From positions 316,001-380,000 of the forward strand of contig NZ_RWJI01000001.1 of the NCBI RefSeq assembly GCF_003933235.1: a DNA stretch of 64,000 bases, in the 5' to 3' direction. The translations under genes and the position numbers were made by a program. This DNA is from Sphingorhabdus wooponensis (GTDB taxonomy: Bacteria; Pseudomonadota; Alphaproteobacteria; Sphingomonadales; Sphingomonadaceae). A model generated the notes under the pieces. That model was not told the DNA's origin. It ran no database searches and saw nothing but the letters and a program-made list of their open reading frames with translations. Every line of letters starts with the position of its first letter. The stretch's first letter is position 1. Shown here in pieces: positions 51,173-61,046 of this stretch.

Positions 51173-52090
51173 CGGCGTCTGCATGGCGACGACCAAGCCG
51201 AGCATCGCCAACGCGCCGCCCGCCAGCGCTAGCGTGGACCAGACATAGCCTTCGAATATCGTCGACAGGATCATTGCGACGACGGGAATGACGACGCCCG
51301 TATAGGCCGCCTTGCCGGGGCCAATGTCGCGGATCAGGCGGAAATAGAGCGGGAAGGTGACGACCGTTCCAATGATGCTGAGATATAGGACGCCGCCGAT
51401 ATAGCCCGGGCGCATGTCCAGTACAGGCGGACCCGCCGTGATGAAGGCATATATGCTATTGCCAATGCTGCCCCACAACATCGACCATGCCAATATCGTG
51501 ATGGTTGGAAAACGCGCAATCTTTGGCGTGACCTGCAGCACGTTAGACACAGATACCGTCGCCACCGAACATAACACCAGAAAGAGCCCAAAAAGAACAT
51601 CCGCCCCGCCCATGGGTGCAGCGCGATATTCCTGTAACATCAAAAGTCCGACCCCGACGCTGGCAATAATAGAGCCCCATTTGAACGCGCCGCTTATCGG
51701 CCGCCCCAACCAATATTTGGCCAACAATGCATTGGGCACAATCAACAAGGCGAACACCACCGCGACAAGACCAGAGGTCACATAATGTTCGGCCGTATAG
51801 ACAAAGTTAAAGTTCATCCCGAATTGCAATAGGCCAAGCAACATCGTCCAACCGACCATCGACCGGTCAATTTTCAGCGATTGCCGCATGACCAGCGCGA
51901 GGATGAACATGCCGATTGCCGCCACGATGAAACGATAGGTCACCGACCATGTCGTGGGCACCGTGCCCAATTGATCGCGGATCACCAGCCAAGTCGAACC
52001 CCAGATCAATGACGTTACCATGAAGGGTATCCATACCCGCGGCGTGAGGAACCCTGGTTCCTCGGTGCGCTCCGTTTCGGACATGCTCAT
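51155..52090 (-). CDS. EamA/DMT-superfamily membrane transporter
   Basis: 311 residues from ATG 52090, which overlaps the threonine aldolase stop (ATGA). Ten hydrophobic segments come as two EamA repeats (FMVTSLIWGSTWLVIRDQLGTVPTTWSVTYRFI... and the second half VTFPLYFRLIRDIGPGKAAYTGVVIPVVAMILSTIF). These carriers export amino acids or metabolites. Coupling to threonine aldolase hints at amino-acid export. The final residues RVRTT and the stop lie in MITE copy 2. Confidence 0.88.
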   Translation of the reverse strand: MSMSETERTEEPGFLTPRVWIPFMVTSLIWGSTWLVIRDQLGTVPTTWSVTYRFIVAAIGMFILALVMRQSLKIDRSMVGWTMLLGLLQFGMNFNFVYTAEHYVTSGLVAVVFALLIVPNALLAKYWLGRPISGAFKWGSIIASVGVGLLMLQEYRAAPMGGADVLFGLFLVLCSVATVSVSNVLQVTPKIARFPTITILAWSMLWGSIGNSIYAFITAGPPVLDMRPGYIGGVLYLSIIGTVVTFPLYFRLIRDIGPGKAAYTGVVIPVVAMILSTIFEGYVWSTLALAGGALAMLGLVVAMQTPRVRTT

Positions 52091-53103
52091 AATGCCGCTA
52101 TCGCGCGGGCCAATGGGGCCACATCGGTTTCTGTATGCTGCCAACTGGTCACCAGCCGCGCCGCGCCCCAATTTTCGTCGACCACGCCCCAATCGTAAAA
52201 GTCAAAACCTTGCGCGCGTAACGCTGCCGCTTCGGCGGGCGTGAGACGCAGGAAAAGCTCATTGGCTTGCACAGGGTATAACAAGCGTTCACCCGCCGCC
52301 TGCGCAATGACCATCGCCGCTGTATTGGCGGACCGCGCATTGTGCAGCCACAGATCATCCTTCAACATCGCGAGCAATTGCACCGCAAGGAACCGGCCCT
52401 TTGACTGCAAATGCCCCGCGCGTTTGCGGCGATAGCGCGCAGCATCCGCCAGAGCAGGGTCAAAATAGACCAAGGCCTCTGCGCCCATGCCGCCATTTTT
52501 GACAAAGCCGAAGCTTAAGATGTCGACGCCTGCGTTCACCGTGACATCGGCGGGCGTGCAGCCCAGATGCGCCACCGCATTGGCAAAGCGCGCGCCGTCC
52601 ATATGCAGGCCAAGCCCGCGTTCGCGGCACAAAGCCCCCAACGCCGCGACCTCGGCTGGGGTGTAGACCATGCCATATTCGGTGGCGTTGGTGATCGACA
52701 CGGCGGCGGCCTGCACCTGATGCACATCCTTGCGAATGGCGTCGAGCGTGTTGGTGACGGTCGCGGGCGTTATCTTCGCCCCGTCGCCATCGACCAACAT
52801 CAACTTTGCACCCGCGGTGTAGAAACCCGGCGCGCCGCATTCATCCACCTCAATATGCGCCTCACGGTGGCAAATAACGCCCTGATGCGGTTGCAATATG
52901 GAGGCAAGCGCAAGGCAATTTGCGCTGGTGCCCGTTGCCACCCACAAAACCGCGGCATCGCGGCCAAAAAGTTCGGAAAACGCCGCATCCAACCGCGCGC
53001 TATATTGGTCCCCGTCATAAGCGGTGTCGATATGATTGGCATCGGCCATGGCTTGCATGACAGCAGGATGCACCGGGGCGGCATTGTCGGAAAAGAAACG
53101 CAT
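52087..53103 (-). CDS. ltaE: low-specificity L-threonine aldolase
   Basis: 338 residues from ATG 53103 (MRFFSDNAAPVHPAVMQAM, the usual family start). PLP-dependent fold type I: YDGDQYSARLDAAFSELFG, the VATGTSANCLAL anion loop, HMDGARFANAVAHL with the cofactor Asp, and the lysine in FGFVKNGGMGAEALV. It splits L-threonine or allo-threonine to glycine and acetaldehyde. Upstream of and overlapping the EamA transporter gene. Confidence 0.93.
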   Translation of the reverse strand: MRFFSDNAAPVHPAVMQAMADANHIDTAYDGDQYSARLDAAFSELFGRDAAVLWVATGTSANCLALASILQPHQGVICHREAHIEVDECGAPGFYTAGAKLMLVDGDGAKITPATVTNTLDAIRKDVHQVQAAAVSITNATEYGMVYTPAEVAALGALCRERGLGLHMDGARFANAVAHLGCTPADVTVNAGVDILSFGFVKNGGMGAEALVYFDPALADAARYRRKRAGHLQSKGRFLAVQLLAMLKDDLWLHNARSANTAAMVIAQAAGERLLYPVQANELFLRLTPAEAAALRAQGFDFYDWGVVDENWGAARLVTSWQHTETDVAPLARAIAAL

Positions 53104-53186
53104 GGGCAGCGCATGGCGGGAAACCCCGTGCGGCGTCAAGGGCTAAGGGGAGGGGGGGGGATATTCAGTAACCCCTCCTTCCGTCG

Positions 53187-53262
53187 CCCCAGCGCAGGCT
53201 GGGGCCTATCGCGCCTATCGATCTAGCCGGACAGACGGAATGGGCACCAGCCTGCGCTGGGG
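53187..53262. repeat. inverted pair of CCCCAGCGCAGGCTGG palindromic repeats
   Basis: CCCCAGCGCAGGCTGGGG at 53187-53204 and CCAGCCTGCGCTGGGG at 53247-53262 are reverse complements over 16 bases. They sit between ltaE and the ACR3 gene, downstream of the ACR3 stop. This looks like a REP-type extragenic repeat that may also end transcription. Confidence 0.6.
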
Positions 53263-53266
53263 CGGC

Positions 53267-54337
53267 TTATTGCCCACGTGCCGGGACGCTATCCGGAAAC
53301 CAGCGCTTGCCCAACCAAAACGCGGCATTGACCAGCAGAATCAGCACGGGAACCTCAACCAACGGACCAATTGCGGCGGCGAAGGCAACGGGGGATGCCA
53401 ACCCGAAGGCGGCGATCGCAACAGCAATTGCCAGTTCGAAATTGTTACCCGCCGCGGTAAAGGCCACCGCAGTCGTACGCGGATAATCGCTGGTGATCAA
53501 CTTACCCATGAAAAAGCTGATCGTGAATTGCACTACGAAGTAAATGGTGAGCGGAATAGCGATGCGAACAGCATCGCCGGGCAAGGACAATATTTCATTA
53601 CCCTTCAAACTAAACATCGCGGCAATGGTGAACAATAAAGCGATAAGTGTAACCGGACCAATTTTGGGCAAAAATACATGATCGTACCAAGTATCGCCCT
53701 TGGTCTTTGCCAGCCATTTGCGGGTTAGGTACCCACCTACAAAAGGGATGCCGAGGTAAATCAACACAGCCTCTGCTATGGTCCAGAAGCTGACGTCGAT
53801 CACGCTGCCTTCCAAGCCGAACAATGGTGGCAAGAAGGCAAGAAAGAACCAAGCATAGATGCTGAAAAACAGGATTTGAAAGACAGAATTGAACGCTACA
53901 AGCGCCGCGACATATTGATTGTCTCCCTTCGCAAGCTGGTTCCAGACGATAACCATGGCAATGCAGCGGGCAAGACCAATGAGGATCAGCCCAGTCATAT
54001 ATTCGGGCTTGTCGGACAAGAAAATGACCGCAAGCGCAAACATCAATGCCGGGCCAATTATCCAGTTTTGGATCAGCGATATGGCGAGTACGCGCTTATC
54101 ATGAAACACGCGGGGCAATTCATTGTAACGCACACGCGCCAGAGGCGGATACATCATCAGTATAAGGCCAATCGCGATAGGGATGTTGGTTGTGCCCCAT
54201 GTCATATTGCTGATTGCCGCTGGTAGCGCATCAAAAGTCGAACCCAGCCCTACGCCAAGCGCCATTGCAAGGAATATCCACAAGGTGAGATAACGGTCAA
54301 GGAACGATAGGCGTTCAGACTTGGACAAATCGGTCAT
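53267..54337 (-). CDS. acr3: ACR3-family arsenite efflux transporter
   Basis: 356 residues from ATG 54337 ([20 protein letters not shown]). Ten membrane helices and the ACR3 landmarks are visible: [16 protein letters not shown], the essential Cys in [21 protein letters not shown] (C125), the [17 protein letters not shown] helix, and [19 protein letters not shown]. It exports As(III). There is no arsR, arsC or arsH adjacent, which is unusual. Confidence 0.93.
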   Translation of the reverse strand: MTDLSKSERLSFLDRYLTLWIFLAMALGVGLGSTFDALPAAISNMTWGTTNIPIAIGLILMMYPPLARVRYNELPRVFHDKRVLAISLIQNWIIGPALMFALAVIFLSDKPEYMTGLILIGLARCIAMVIVWNQLAKGDNQYVAALVAFNSVFQILFFSIYAWFFLAFLPPLFGLEGSVIDVSFWTIAEAVLIYLGIPFVGGYLTRKWLAKTKGDTWYDHVFLPKIGPVTLIALLFTIAAMFSLKGNEILSLPGDAVRIAIPLTIYFVVQFTISFFMGKLITSDYPRTTAVAFTAAGNNFELAIAVAIAAFGLASPVAFAAAIGPLVEVPVLILLVNAAFWLGKRWFPDSVPARGQ

Positions 54338-54668
54338 TTTGTCTCTCTTTTGGCAGGCAGTGACCACGCGCACCTTGATTCTTTGCAACCGTGGTTATGA
54401 CCTGCTTCCACACTGGCATATTTTTAGAAAACTCCGAATAACTCGACTGTTTTTGAAGTCAATTGATAGTTCGAAATCTGTCGAGACGTCAGGATATCGG
54501 GATTTTGGCCCGCACATCATCGATATCTAAAAATTTGAGGGGCGATGTAGTTGGCGCCTTAGATGCGCAATAGGCTATCTTCCACATTTCCCCACGCGCC
54601 ATGATGGACAAATTGCGACGCTGCGGCCAAGGTGTTGGGATATGCCATAAACGATAAGGATGCCCCAC
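54338..54668. other. intergenic region between divergent acr3 and M20 peptidase genes
   Basis: 331 bases, moderately A+T-rich around 54420-54540. It must hold promoters for both genes. I see no tRNA, clear operator or conserved reading frame; several short inverted matches (for example GATAT near 54537) are not convincing. Confidence 0.5.
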
Positions 54669-55943
54669 ATGCCATTGACCGCCGGTTTGCTGATAATCGC
54701 TTCTTTAGGCGCAACGATGACGCCCGCGAAAGGCGATGATGCGGTGCAGAAGGTGGCGCAAAGCGCACGTTATAATGCTTTGGTGCAGCAGCTGGATTCC
54801 GAACATGACCGTATCGTGGATGAGATTATCACGCTCGTCGAAATTCCCGCGCCGCCGTTCAAAGAGGCTGAGCGGGCCAAGGCCTATCACGACATGTTGC
54901 GCGCGGCAGGGCTACAGGATGTTGAAATAGATGCCGAGGGTAATGCGATGGGCCTATATCGCGGGTCGGGCCCTGCGGGTGGGCCCGTGCTCGTCCTTGC
55001 GGCGCATCTTGATACGGTCTTTCCCGAAGGCACGCCGTTGAAGGTGCGCCGGGACGGCACCCGATTATATGCGCCGGGCATTGGCGATGATACACGAAGC
55101 CTTGCCGTCCTTTTGGCCTATGCACGGGCGATGAAGGACAAGAATGTCCGTCCGCGGACCGATATATTGTTTGTCGGCAATGTCGGCGAAGAGGGGCCGG
55201 GCGACTTGCGCGGTGTGCGTTATCTGCTCACCAAGGGCAAATATAAGGATCGGGTGAAAGCCTTTGTGTCGATGGACGGCACTGACCCCGAACGCGTGGT
55301 TAATGGCGGCGTGGGATCGCGGCGGTACCGGATTAGCTATAAGGGGCCAGGCGGCCATAGCTATGGCGCCTTTGGCTTGGTGAACCCCATGGTGGCGATG
55401 GGCCAGACGGTCACTGAATTATATAAAATACCCGTGCCGGCTTCCCCGAAAACCACTTATGCCGCGTCGGTCACGGGTGGCGGCACGTCGGTAAACTCCA
55501 TTCCCAATGAAGTGTTTATGGAATTTGATTTCCGGTCCGAAAGTCCGGCGGAGCTGGCCAAAATCGAACAACGGTTTTTGTCGATCGTGCAGGACAGCGT
55601 AAATGCCGAAAATACGGCGCGCGCGGTTAGAGAGGGTAAGATTGTCGCGGAAACAAAGCTGATTGGTGACCGGCCAGCGGGGCTGACGGCGCAAAATGCC
55701 GCGATTACGCAAATTGCGGCGGCGGCCATACGCGCCAAAGGTATGACGCCGCAATTGTCCGCGTCTTCGACCGATTCCAATTTACCCATGAGCTTAAGCG
55801 TGCCCGCCATAACCATCGGATCGGGCGGAAGTGGCGGCCGCGCGCACGCGCTCGACGAATGGATTGACGTCGAAAAAGCGCAAAGCGTCAAGGGCATGTC
55901 GACAGGATTGCTGATGTTATTGACCATGGCGGATATGCCATAG
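54669..55943 (+). CDS. exported M20 family metallopeptidase
   Basis: Start chosen at ATG 54669, eight bases after AAGGA, giving 424 residues. A signal peptide (MPLTAGLLIIASLGATMTPAKG) makes it periplasmic. Di-zinc ligands: H113 and D115 in AAHLDTVFP, D140/D141 in GIGDD and the catalytic E174-E175 in NVGEEGPG. A dimerisation domain (GGVGSRRYRISYKGPGGHSYG) interrupts the catalytic one. Related to tripeptidase or carboxypeptidase G2 types, with substrate unknown. Confidence 0.9.
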   Translation: MPLTAGLLIIASLGATMTPAKGDDAVQKVAQSARYNALVQQLDSEHDRIVDEIITLVEIPAPPFKEAERAKAYHDMLRAAGLQDVEIDAEGNAMGLYRGSGPAGGPVLVLAAHLDTVFPEGTPLKVRRDGTRLYAPGIGDDTRSLAVLLAYARAMKDKNVRPRTDILFVGNVGEEGPGDLRGVRYLLTKGKYKDRVKAFVSMDGTDPERVVNGGVGSRRYRISYKGPGGHSYGAFGLVNPMVAMGQTVTELYKIPVPASPKTTYAASVTGGGTSVNSIPNEVFMEFDFRSESPAELAKIEQRFLSIVQDSVNAENTARAVREGKIVAETKLIGDRPAGLTAQNAAITQIAAAAIRAKGMTPQLSASSTDSNLPMSLSVPAITIGSGGSGGRAHALDEWIDVEKAQSVKGMSTGLLMLLTMADMP

Positions 55944-56026
55944 CCCCCCGCATAACCTAGGATAACATCTAGCTTGTTGCGCGGCGCTTTAGGCAGTAGC
56001 AGCGAGGCAATTAGGGGTTATCCAAA

Positions 56027-57640
56027 ATGTTGCGACGTAAAGCAGTTGTCATTGGTGCAGGTATTGGCGGCATAGCATGCGCCATGCGGTTACAAAGCCT
56101 TGGCTTTGACACCGAGATATTGGAGGCGTTGGACGCCCCCGGCGGCCGCGCTTATGTCCGCAAGGCGGATGGCTTTGTCTTTGACATGGGGCCAACGGTT
56201 TTGACCGTGCCGCATTTCATTGAGGAATTGTTTAGCCTGCAGCAAGACCATGCCATGCTGGGAGAGCCGGACTTTCCAGCCCATGTTTTGGATGAAGATA
56301 AGCGCGTGCGTGAAGGCATTTCGGGCGGACCGAATACCAGCAAATATGTCGAGATAGTGCCAATTCTTCCATTCTACCGCATCTATTTTGATGACGGCAC
56401 ATATTTTGATTATGACGGTGATCCGGTCAGCACGCGGACACAGATACAGCGTCTGGCGCCGGAGGATCTTGCAGGATATGAAGCCTTTCACGAGAAAGCC
56501 CGCGCGATCTTTAAACGCGGCTTTTTGACATTGGGCTATACTTATTTCGGCAGCCTTGGCTCGATGCTGCGCGTGGTGCCTGATTTGCTGAAGTTGGGCG
56601 CGGTGCGGTCTTTGTTCGGCATGGTCAGCACCTATTTCAAATCGGACAAAATGCGTCAGGTGTTCAGTTTCGAACCCCTTCTGGTCGGCGGCAACCCGAT
56701 GAAGGTGCCGGCGATTTATGCGATGATCCATTTTGTCGAAAAAACCTGGGGCATTCATTATGCCAAGGGCGGCACGGGCGCGTTGGTGGCTGGCTTAGTC
56801 AAAAAATATGAGGATATGGGCGGCCTGTTGCGGTTGAATGCACCGGTGCAGCGCATTTTAGTGGAAGACGGCGTTGCCAAAGGCGTCGAGCTGGCAAGCG
56901 GTGAGATGATAACTGCCGATGTTGTGGTGTCGAATGCCGATTATGCGACCACCTATCTCAAGCTGGTCGATAAGGCGCATCGGCGCATTAACCGCGATGC
57001 TTTGGTGAAATTCCGCAAGCAATCCATGTCGTTGATGGTGATTTATTTCGGCTATGAATGCCGCGACAATGACCCGGATTTGCGCCATCACAACATCATA
57101 TTGGGCCCGCGCTACGAAGCGTTGTTGGATGAGATTTTCGAGAAAAAGGTTATGAGCCCGGACTTCTCGCAATATCTGCATATTCCGACGCTAACGGACC
57201 CAAGCTTGGCGCCTGCGGGGCATCATGCGGCCTATACGCTTATCCCTGTACCCAATAACGCCAGCGGCATTGACTGGGACGTCGAAGGACCAAAGTTGAG
57301 CGCGCGGGTGCTGACCTTCTTGGAAGAACGCGGCTATATCCCCGATCTTGCCGCGCGGTTGAAGCATATGAGCTTCATCACGCCCGATTATTTTGCCGAA
57401 ACATTGGGCTCTTATCTGGGCAACGGCTTTGGTGTCGAACCCGTCCTGACCCAAACCGCATTCTTCCGCCCGCACAATAAATCGGAAGATGTGCATAATC
57501 TCTATCTGGTGGGCCAAGGGACGCAGCCTGGGGGCGGCACGCCATCGGTTATGATGTCCGCCAAAATGACCGCCCGCGAAATCGCCCGCGACTTGGGCGT
57601 GGATGAAGCCATCGTAAACGGCGTGCCAAGTCAGCATTAG
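56027..57640 (+). CDS. crtI: phytoene desaturase (CrtI-type)
   Basis: 537 residues. The FAD loop is [20 protein letters not shown], followed by [23 protein letters not shown]. The carotenoid-desaturase C-terminal signature [20 protein letters not shown] is intact, as is [18 protein letters not shown]. It introduces double bonds into phytoene on the way to coloured carotenoids. No crtB, crtY or crtZ is in the window, so it is solitary here. A paralogue acting on another carotenoid (for example a diapophytoene-like oxidase) is a lesser possibility. Confidence 0.88.
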   Translation: MLRRKAVVIGAGIGGIACAMRLQSLGFDTEILEALDAPGGRAYVRKADGFVFDMGPTVLTVPHFIEELFSLQQDHAMLGEPDFPAHVLDEDKRVREGISGGPNTSKYVEIVPILPFYRIYFDDGTYFDYDGDPVSTRTQIQRLAPEDLAGYEAFHEKARAIFKRGFLTLGYTYFGSLGSMLRVVPDLLKLGAVRSLFGMVSTYFKSDKMRQVFSFEPLLVGGNPMKVPAIYAMIHFVEKTWGIHYAKGGTGALVAGLVKKYEDMGGLLRLNAPVQRILVEDGVAKGVELASGEMITADVVVSNADYATTYLKLVDKAHRRINRDALVKFRKQSMSLMVIYFGYECRDNDPDLRHHNIILGPRYEALLDEIFEKKVMSPDFSQYLHIPTLTDPSLAPAGHHAAYTLIPVPNNASGIDWDVEGPKLSARVLTFLEERGYIPDLAARLKHMSFITPDYFAETLGSYLGNGFGVEPVLTQTAFFRPHNKSEDVHNLYLVGQGTQPGGGTPSVMMSAKMTAREIARDLGVDEAIVNGVPSQH

Positions 57641-57717
57641 GCAAGACGACACCCCATAGCTGAAATTGTGGGAGAGTTATTGCCCGCAGCAAATATTAGA
57701 AAACGGGGAAAAAATCC

Positions 57718-57792
57718 TGGTGCTGCTGGGGAGGATTGAACTCCCGACCTCGTCATTACCAATGACGCGCTCTACCACTGAGCTACAGCAGC
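57718..57792 (-). tRNA. tRNA-Thr (anticodon GGT)
   Basis: Read leftward from 57792: acceptor GCTGCTG pairs with CAGCAGC, with D-arm AGCTCAGTGGTAGAGC and anticodon loop TTGGTAA giving GGT. T-arm GTTCAATCC, discriminator A and an encoded CCA (57718-57720) complete it. A T-run follows on the minus strand, a likely terminator. Confidence 0.97.
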
Positions 57793-57907
57793 AATACCGA
57801 AGGTGCGGCCCTATGCGAAGGCTGGGGCTTAATGTCAAGCGGCTTGCGCGCTGGCTTGGCATTTGGCATCGCGCGGGCAGAGCGATAGCGCGCACAGGAG
57901 AATGGCA

Positions 57908-58066
57908 TTGGCAAAAGATGCAGAGGACAAAGAGCGGATAAAGGCAGAGCGGCTGCGTGAAGCACTGCGCGCCAATTTGCGCCGACGCAAGGCAAAGCCA
58001 GCAGCTCCAGCAGCCGAAGATAAGGGAGCGGCGCCTTTGACGGAGAAAATCCGTCCCAAGGCATGA
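57908..58066 (+). CDS. small charged protein, unknown
   Basis: 52 residues from TTG 57908, chosen because AGGAG at 57896-57900 is 7 bases before it (ATG 57902 would be only 1 base away). The sequence MAKDAEDKERIKAERLREALRANLRRRKAKP is a highly charged helix, then an Ala/Pro-rich tail. I recall similar small proteins in sphingomonads but know no function. It precedes pyrD on the same strand. Confidence 0.6.
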   Translation: MAKDAEDKERIKAERLREALRANLRRRKAKPAAPAAEDKGAAPLTEKIRPKA

Positions 58067-58111
58067 CTATCTTCGTTGCACGTCGCGAAAGAGTCGTGAA
58101 TAGGCTTGGAC

Positions 58112-59149
58112 ATGTTCTACCAGTTTGCACGCCCTTTTTTGTTCAAGGCTGATGCCGAGAGCGCACATAATCTGTCGCTGACCGCGTTAAAGCTTCTGCC
58201 GATTCCGTCGGTTGGTGCGGATAGCCCATCACTTGCCCAGACATTTGCGGGGTTGCATTTTGCTAACCCTATCGGTCTTGCACCTGGCTATGACAAAAAT
58301 GCGGAGGTTCCGGTCGAAATCCTGAAATTGGGTTTTGGCTTTACCGAGGTGGGAACGCTGACGCCGTTGCCGCAAGAAGGCAATCCCAAACCGCGGCTGT
58401 TTCGCTTGGTTGAGGATGAAGCCGTCATTAACCGCATGGGTTTTAACAATGCAGGACAGCAAGCGGCCAGTGCGCTGCTGCGGAATATTCCCGAACAGGC
58501 ACGGACAGGCCCAATTGGTATCAACATTGGGGCCAATAAGGACAGCGCCGACCGCGTGGCCGATTATGTCATTGGTGTGCGTGATATGGAGGCGCTAGCC
58601 GATTATTTGACCGTCAATATTAGCTCGCCCAATACGCCGGGCCTTCGCGCTTTGCAGGACAAGGCTGCGCTGGACGATTTGCTGGCGCAGGTCATGGCCG
58701 CGCGGACGCGCGATACGCCTGTGTTTTTGAAAGTTGCCCCTGATCTGCAGCCTGCGGACATTGATGATATTGTCGGCGTTGCCATGGCACGCGGCATTGC
58801 GGCGTTGATTGTGTCGAACACGACGATATCGCGCCCTGCTTTGCTATCACGCCATGCGGGGGAGGCCGGCGGGTTATCCGGCGCACCTTTGCGCGATATG
58901 GCGCAACAGCGTATCATCGATTTCCGTAAGGCCAGCGGTGGGCAGATGCCGCTGATTGGCGTCGGCGGCATTGCGTCGGCGCAGGATGCCTATGCCCGCA
59001 TCCGTGCTGGGGCGTCTTTGGTGCAAATTTATAGTGCTTTGGTATATCAGGGGCCGGGTTTGGCGCGTAAGATAAACAAGCAGCTTGCACGCCTTTTGCA
59101 GGCCGATGGCTTTACCAACATAACCGAAGCGATTGGCGTCGACGGATAA
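58112..59149 (+). CDS. pyrD: quinone-dependent dihydroorotate dehydrogenase
   Basis: 345 residues from ATG 58112 (a TTG two codons earlier is possible). The N-terminal amphipathic helix (MFYQFARPFLFKADAE) docks class 2 enzymes on the membrane. FMN/orotate motifs are GLAPGYDKNAEVP, NRMGFNNAG, NISSPNTPGLRALQ (catalytic Ser region) and IGVGGIASAQDAYARIRAGASLVQIYSAL. It carries out the fourth step of pyrimidine synthesis, passing electrons to quinone. Confidence 0.95.
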   Translation: MFYQFARPFLFKADAESAHNLSLTALKLLPIPSVGADSPSLAQTFAGLHFANPIGLAPGYDKNAEVPVEILKLGFGFTEVGTLTPLPQEGNPKPRLFRLVEDEAVINRMGFNNAGQQAASALLRNIPEQARTGPIGINIGANKDSADRVADYVIGVRDMEALADYLTVNISSPNTPGLRALQDKAALDDLLAQVMAARTRDTPVFLKVAPDLQPADIDDIVGVAMARGIAALIVSNTTISRPALLSRHAGEAGGLSGAPLRDMAQQRIIDFRKASGGQMPLIGVGGIASAQDAYARIRAGASLVQIYSALVYQGPGLARKINKQLARLLQADGFTNITEAIGVDG

Positions 59150-59193
59150 ATCTGCACTTGGCTTTATTGACCGAAGGTGGCTAAGCTGCGGGC

Positions 59194-60939
59194 ATGAAAA
59201 AATCACTCTTCGCGTTTACCGCATCGGCCATCCTTTTCACCCAAGCGGCAACCGCCCAAAATGTTGGTGTTACCTCTTCTGCGGATCCTCGTGTGACAGA
59301 GGCAGGGATAGAAATGCTGCGCCAAGGCGGCTCTGCGGCAGATGCGGCGATGGCGATGATGCTTGCCCTGACGGTGGTTGAACCGCAATCGAGCGGCATC
59401 GGCGGCGGCGGTTTCTTGCTGTATCAGGATAATGCCAAGGGCATTTTAACGACAATCAACGGACGAGAAACCGCGCCAGCGGCCGCAAAGGCCGATCGTT
59501 TCGTTGGACCAGATGGCAAACCGCTCAGTTTTCTTGAGGCATTTCAAGGCGGTCATTCGGTTGGCGTGCCAGGCAATATACAGCTGATGGCGCAAACGCA
59601 TGCCAAATGGGGTAAGTTGCCGTGGGCGACCGTGTTCAAGCCTGCAATTCGCCTTTCGGACAAAGGCTTCATCGTCAACAAGACGCTCGAATCACGGTTG
59701 CAGGCTATTCAGCGGCTGTGGCCTAATTTCGATGAGGCCCGGGCGATTTACTGGCGCGATGGCAAGCCCGTAAAGGCAGGTACGAAGCTCAAAAATCCTA
59801 AACTCGCGGCTACGTTGAAGCTGCTAGCAAAAAAAGGGCCTGATGCTTTTTATACCGGTACGGTTGCAAGCCAGATTGTGCAGGCTGTCACCACCAGCAA
59901 GTTAAGCCCCGGTGACATGACGATGACGGATCTCGCGCAATATCGTGCCAAAGAGCAGCAAGCGGTGTGCGCGCCCTATAGGGTCTATGTCGTGTGTGGC
60001 ATGGCGCCGCCTTCATCGGGTGCAACCACTGTGCTTCAGATTTTGGGCACTTTGCAGCGTTTTGATTTGACCGCAACGGGCAAGGATAGCCCCAAAAGCT
60101 GGCATTTGATTGGCCAAGCGATGCAGTTGGCATATGCAGACCGCGAAAAATATTTGGCGGATGATGCCTTTGTTGATGTGCCGGTCGCTGGGCTTTTAAA
60201 CCCCGAATATATTCAAGAACGCTCTGCGCTGATTGATCCAGAAAAAGCGCGCAGCGACTATCCCGCTGGTAAACCACCCGGTGCCGCGCCGCGCACAGCC
60301 GCGATTTCCAGCGAAGTTGCGGGCACGACGCATTTCACGGCGGTCGATGCCAATGGTAATATCGCCAATATGACGTCAACTATTGAAGGTCCATTTGGCA
60401 GCCAGCTCGTCGCAGGCGGGTTCTTTTTGAACAATGAACTTACGGACTTTACTTTTGCGCCCGAAAAGGACGGCGCACCTGTGGCAAATCGCGTTGCTGG
60501 CGGAAAGCGGCCTTTGTCTTCGATGTCACCAACGATGGTCTTTGACCGCGATGGACGGGCAGTACTGACGCTGGGTTCGGCCGGTGGTAAGCGGATCATC
60601 ATGCATGTGACCAAAACGCTGATTGGCGTGCTGGACTTCGGCTTGCCACTTGATCAAGCGATAAAGCTGCCGAATATCTATTTTGGCGGCGGGCAGTTGG
60701 AGGTAGAGCAAGACACGCCGCTTGCGGCCATGGCGGATCAGATTTCTGCGTTCGGACAAAAGGTTCGGATCGCAGATCTCGGATCAAAGGTGAACGGCGC
60801 GCAATATATCAATGGCGCTTGGACTGGTGCTGCGGATCCCCGGAGCGAAGGGACATCGGCAACGATAGATGCGCAGGGTAAGGTCACGATTATTAGGCCC
60901 CCCGCCGCTGCGGACGTGCCTTTGCCCAGCGTCGGATAA
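59194..60939 (+). CDS. ggt: gamma-glutamyltransferase / glutathione hydrolase
   Basis: 581 residues with a signal peptide (MKKSLFAFTASAILFTQAATA). The autocleavage and nucleophile threonine is T378 in GTTHFTAVDANGNIANMTSTIEGPFGS. Upstream, DAAMAMMLALTVVEPQSSGIGGGGFLL and INGRETAP are family motifs, and RPLSSMSPTMVFDRDG lies in the small subunit. The periplasmic enzyme cleaves the gamma-glutamyl bond of glutathione. Monocistronic as far as can be seen. Confidence 0.95.
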   Translation: MKKSLFAFTASAILFTQAATAQNVGVTSSADPRVTEAGIEMLRQGGSAADAAMAMMLALTVVEPQSSGIGGGGFLLYQDNAKGILTTINGRETAPAAAKADRFVGPDGKPLSFLEAFQGGHSVGVPGNIQLMAQTHAKWGKLPWATVFKPAIRLSDKGFIVNKTLESRLQAIQRLWPNFDEARAIYWRDGKPVKAGTKLKNPKLAATLKLLAKKGPDAFYTGTVASQIVQAVTTSKLSPGDMTMTDLAQYRAKEQQAVCAPYRVYVVCGMAPPSSGATTVLQILGTLQRFDLTATGKDSPKSWHLIGQAMQLAYADREKYLADDAFVDVPVAGLLNPEYIQERSALIDPEKARSDYPAGKPPGAAPRTAAISSEVAGTTHFTAVDANGNIANMTSTIEGPFGSQLVAGGFFLNNELTDFTFAPEKDGAPVANRVAGGKRPLSSMSPTMVFDRDGRAVLTLGSAGGKRIIMHVTKTLIGVLDFGLPLDQAIKLPNIYFGGGQLEVEQDTPLAAMADQISAFGQKVRIADLGSKVNGAQYINGAWTGAADPRSEGTSATIDAQGKVTIIRPPAAADVPLPSVG

Positions 60940-61046
60940 AAGCGTCGGATAAAAGACACGCATTGCACCTGATTGCGAGTGACGCTACCCCAAATAAGAT
61001 AACAAAACAGGCCAAGGCATGGCTGGAATTTTGCAGGAGAGCATAT

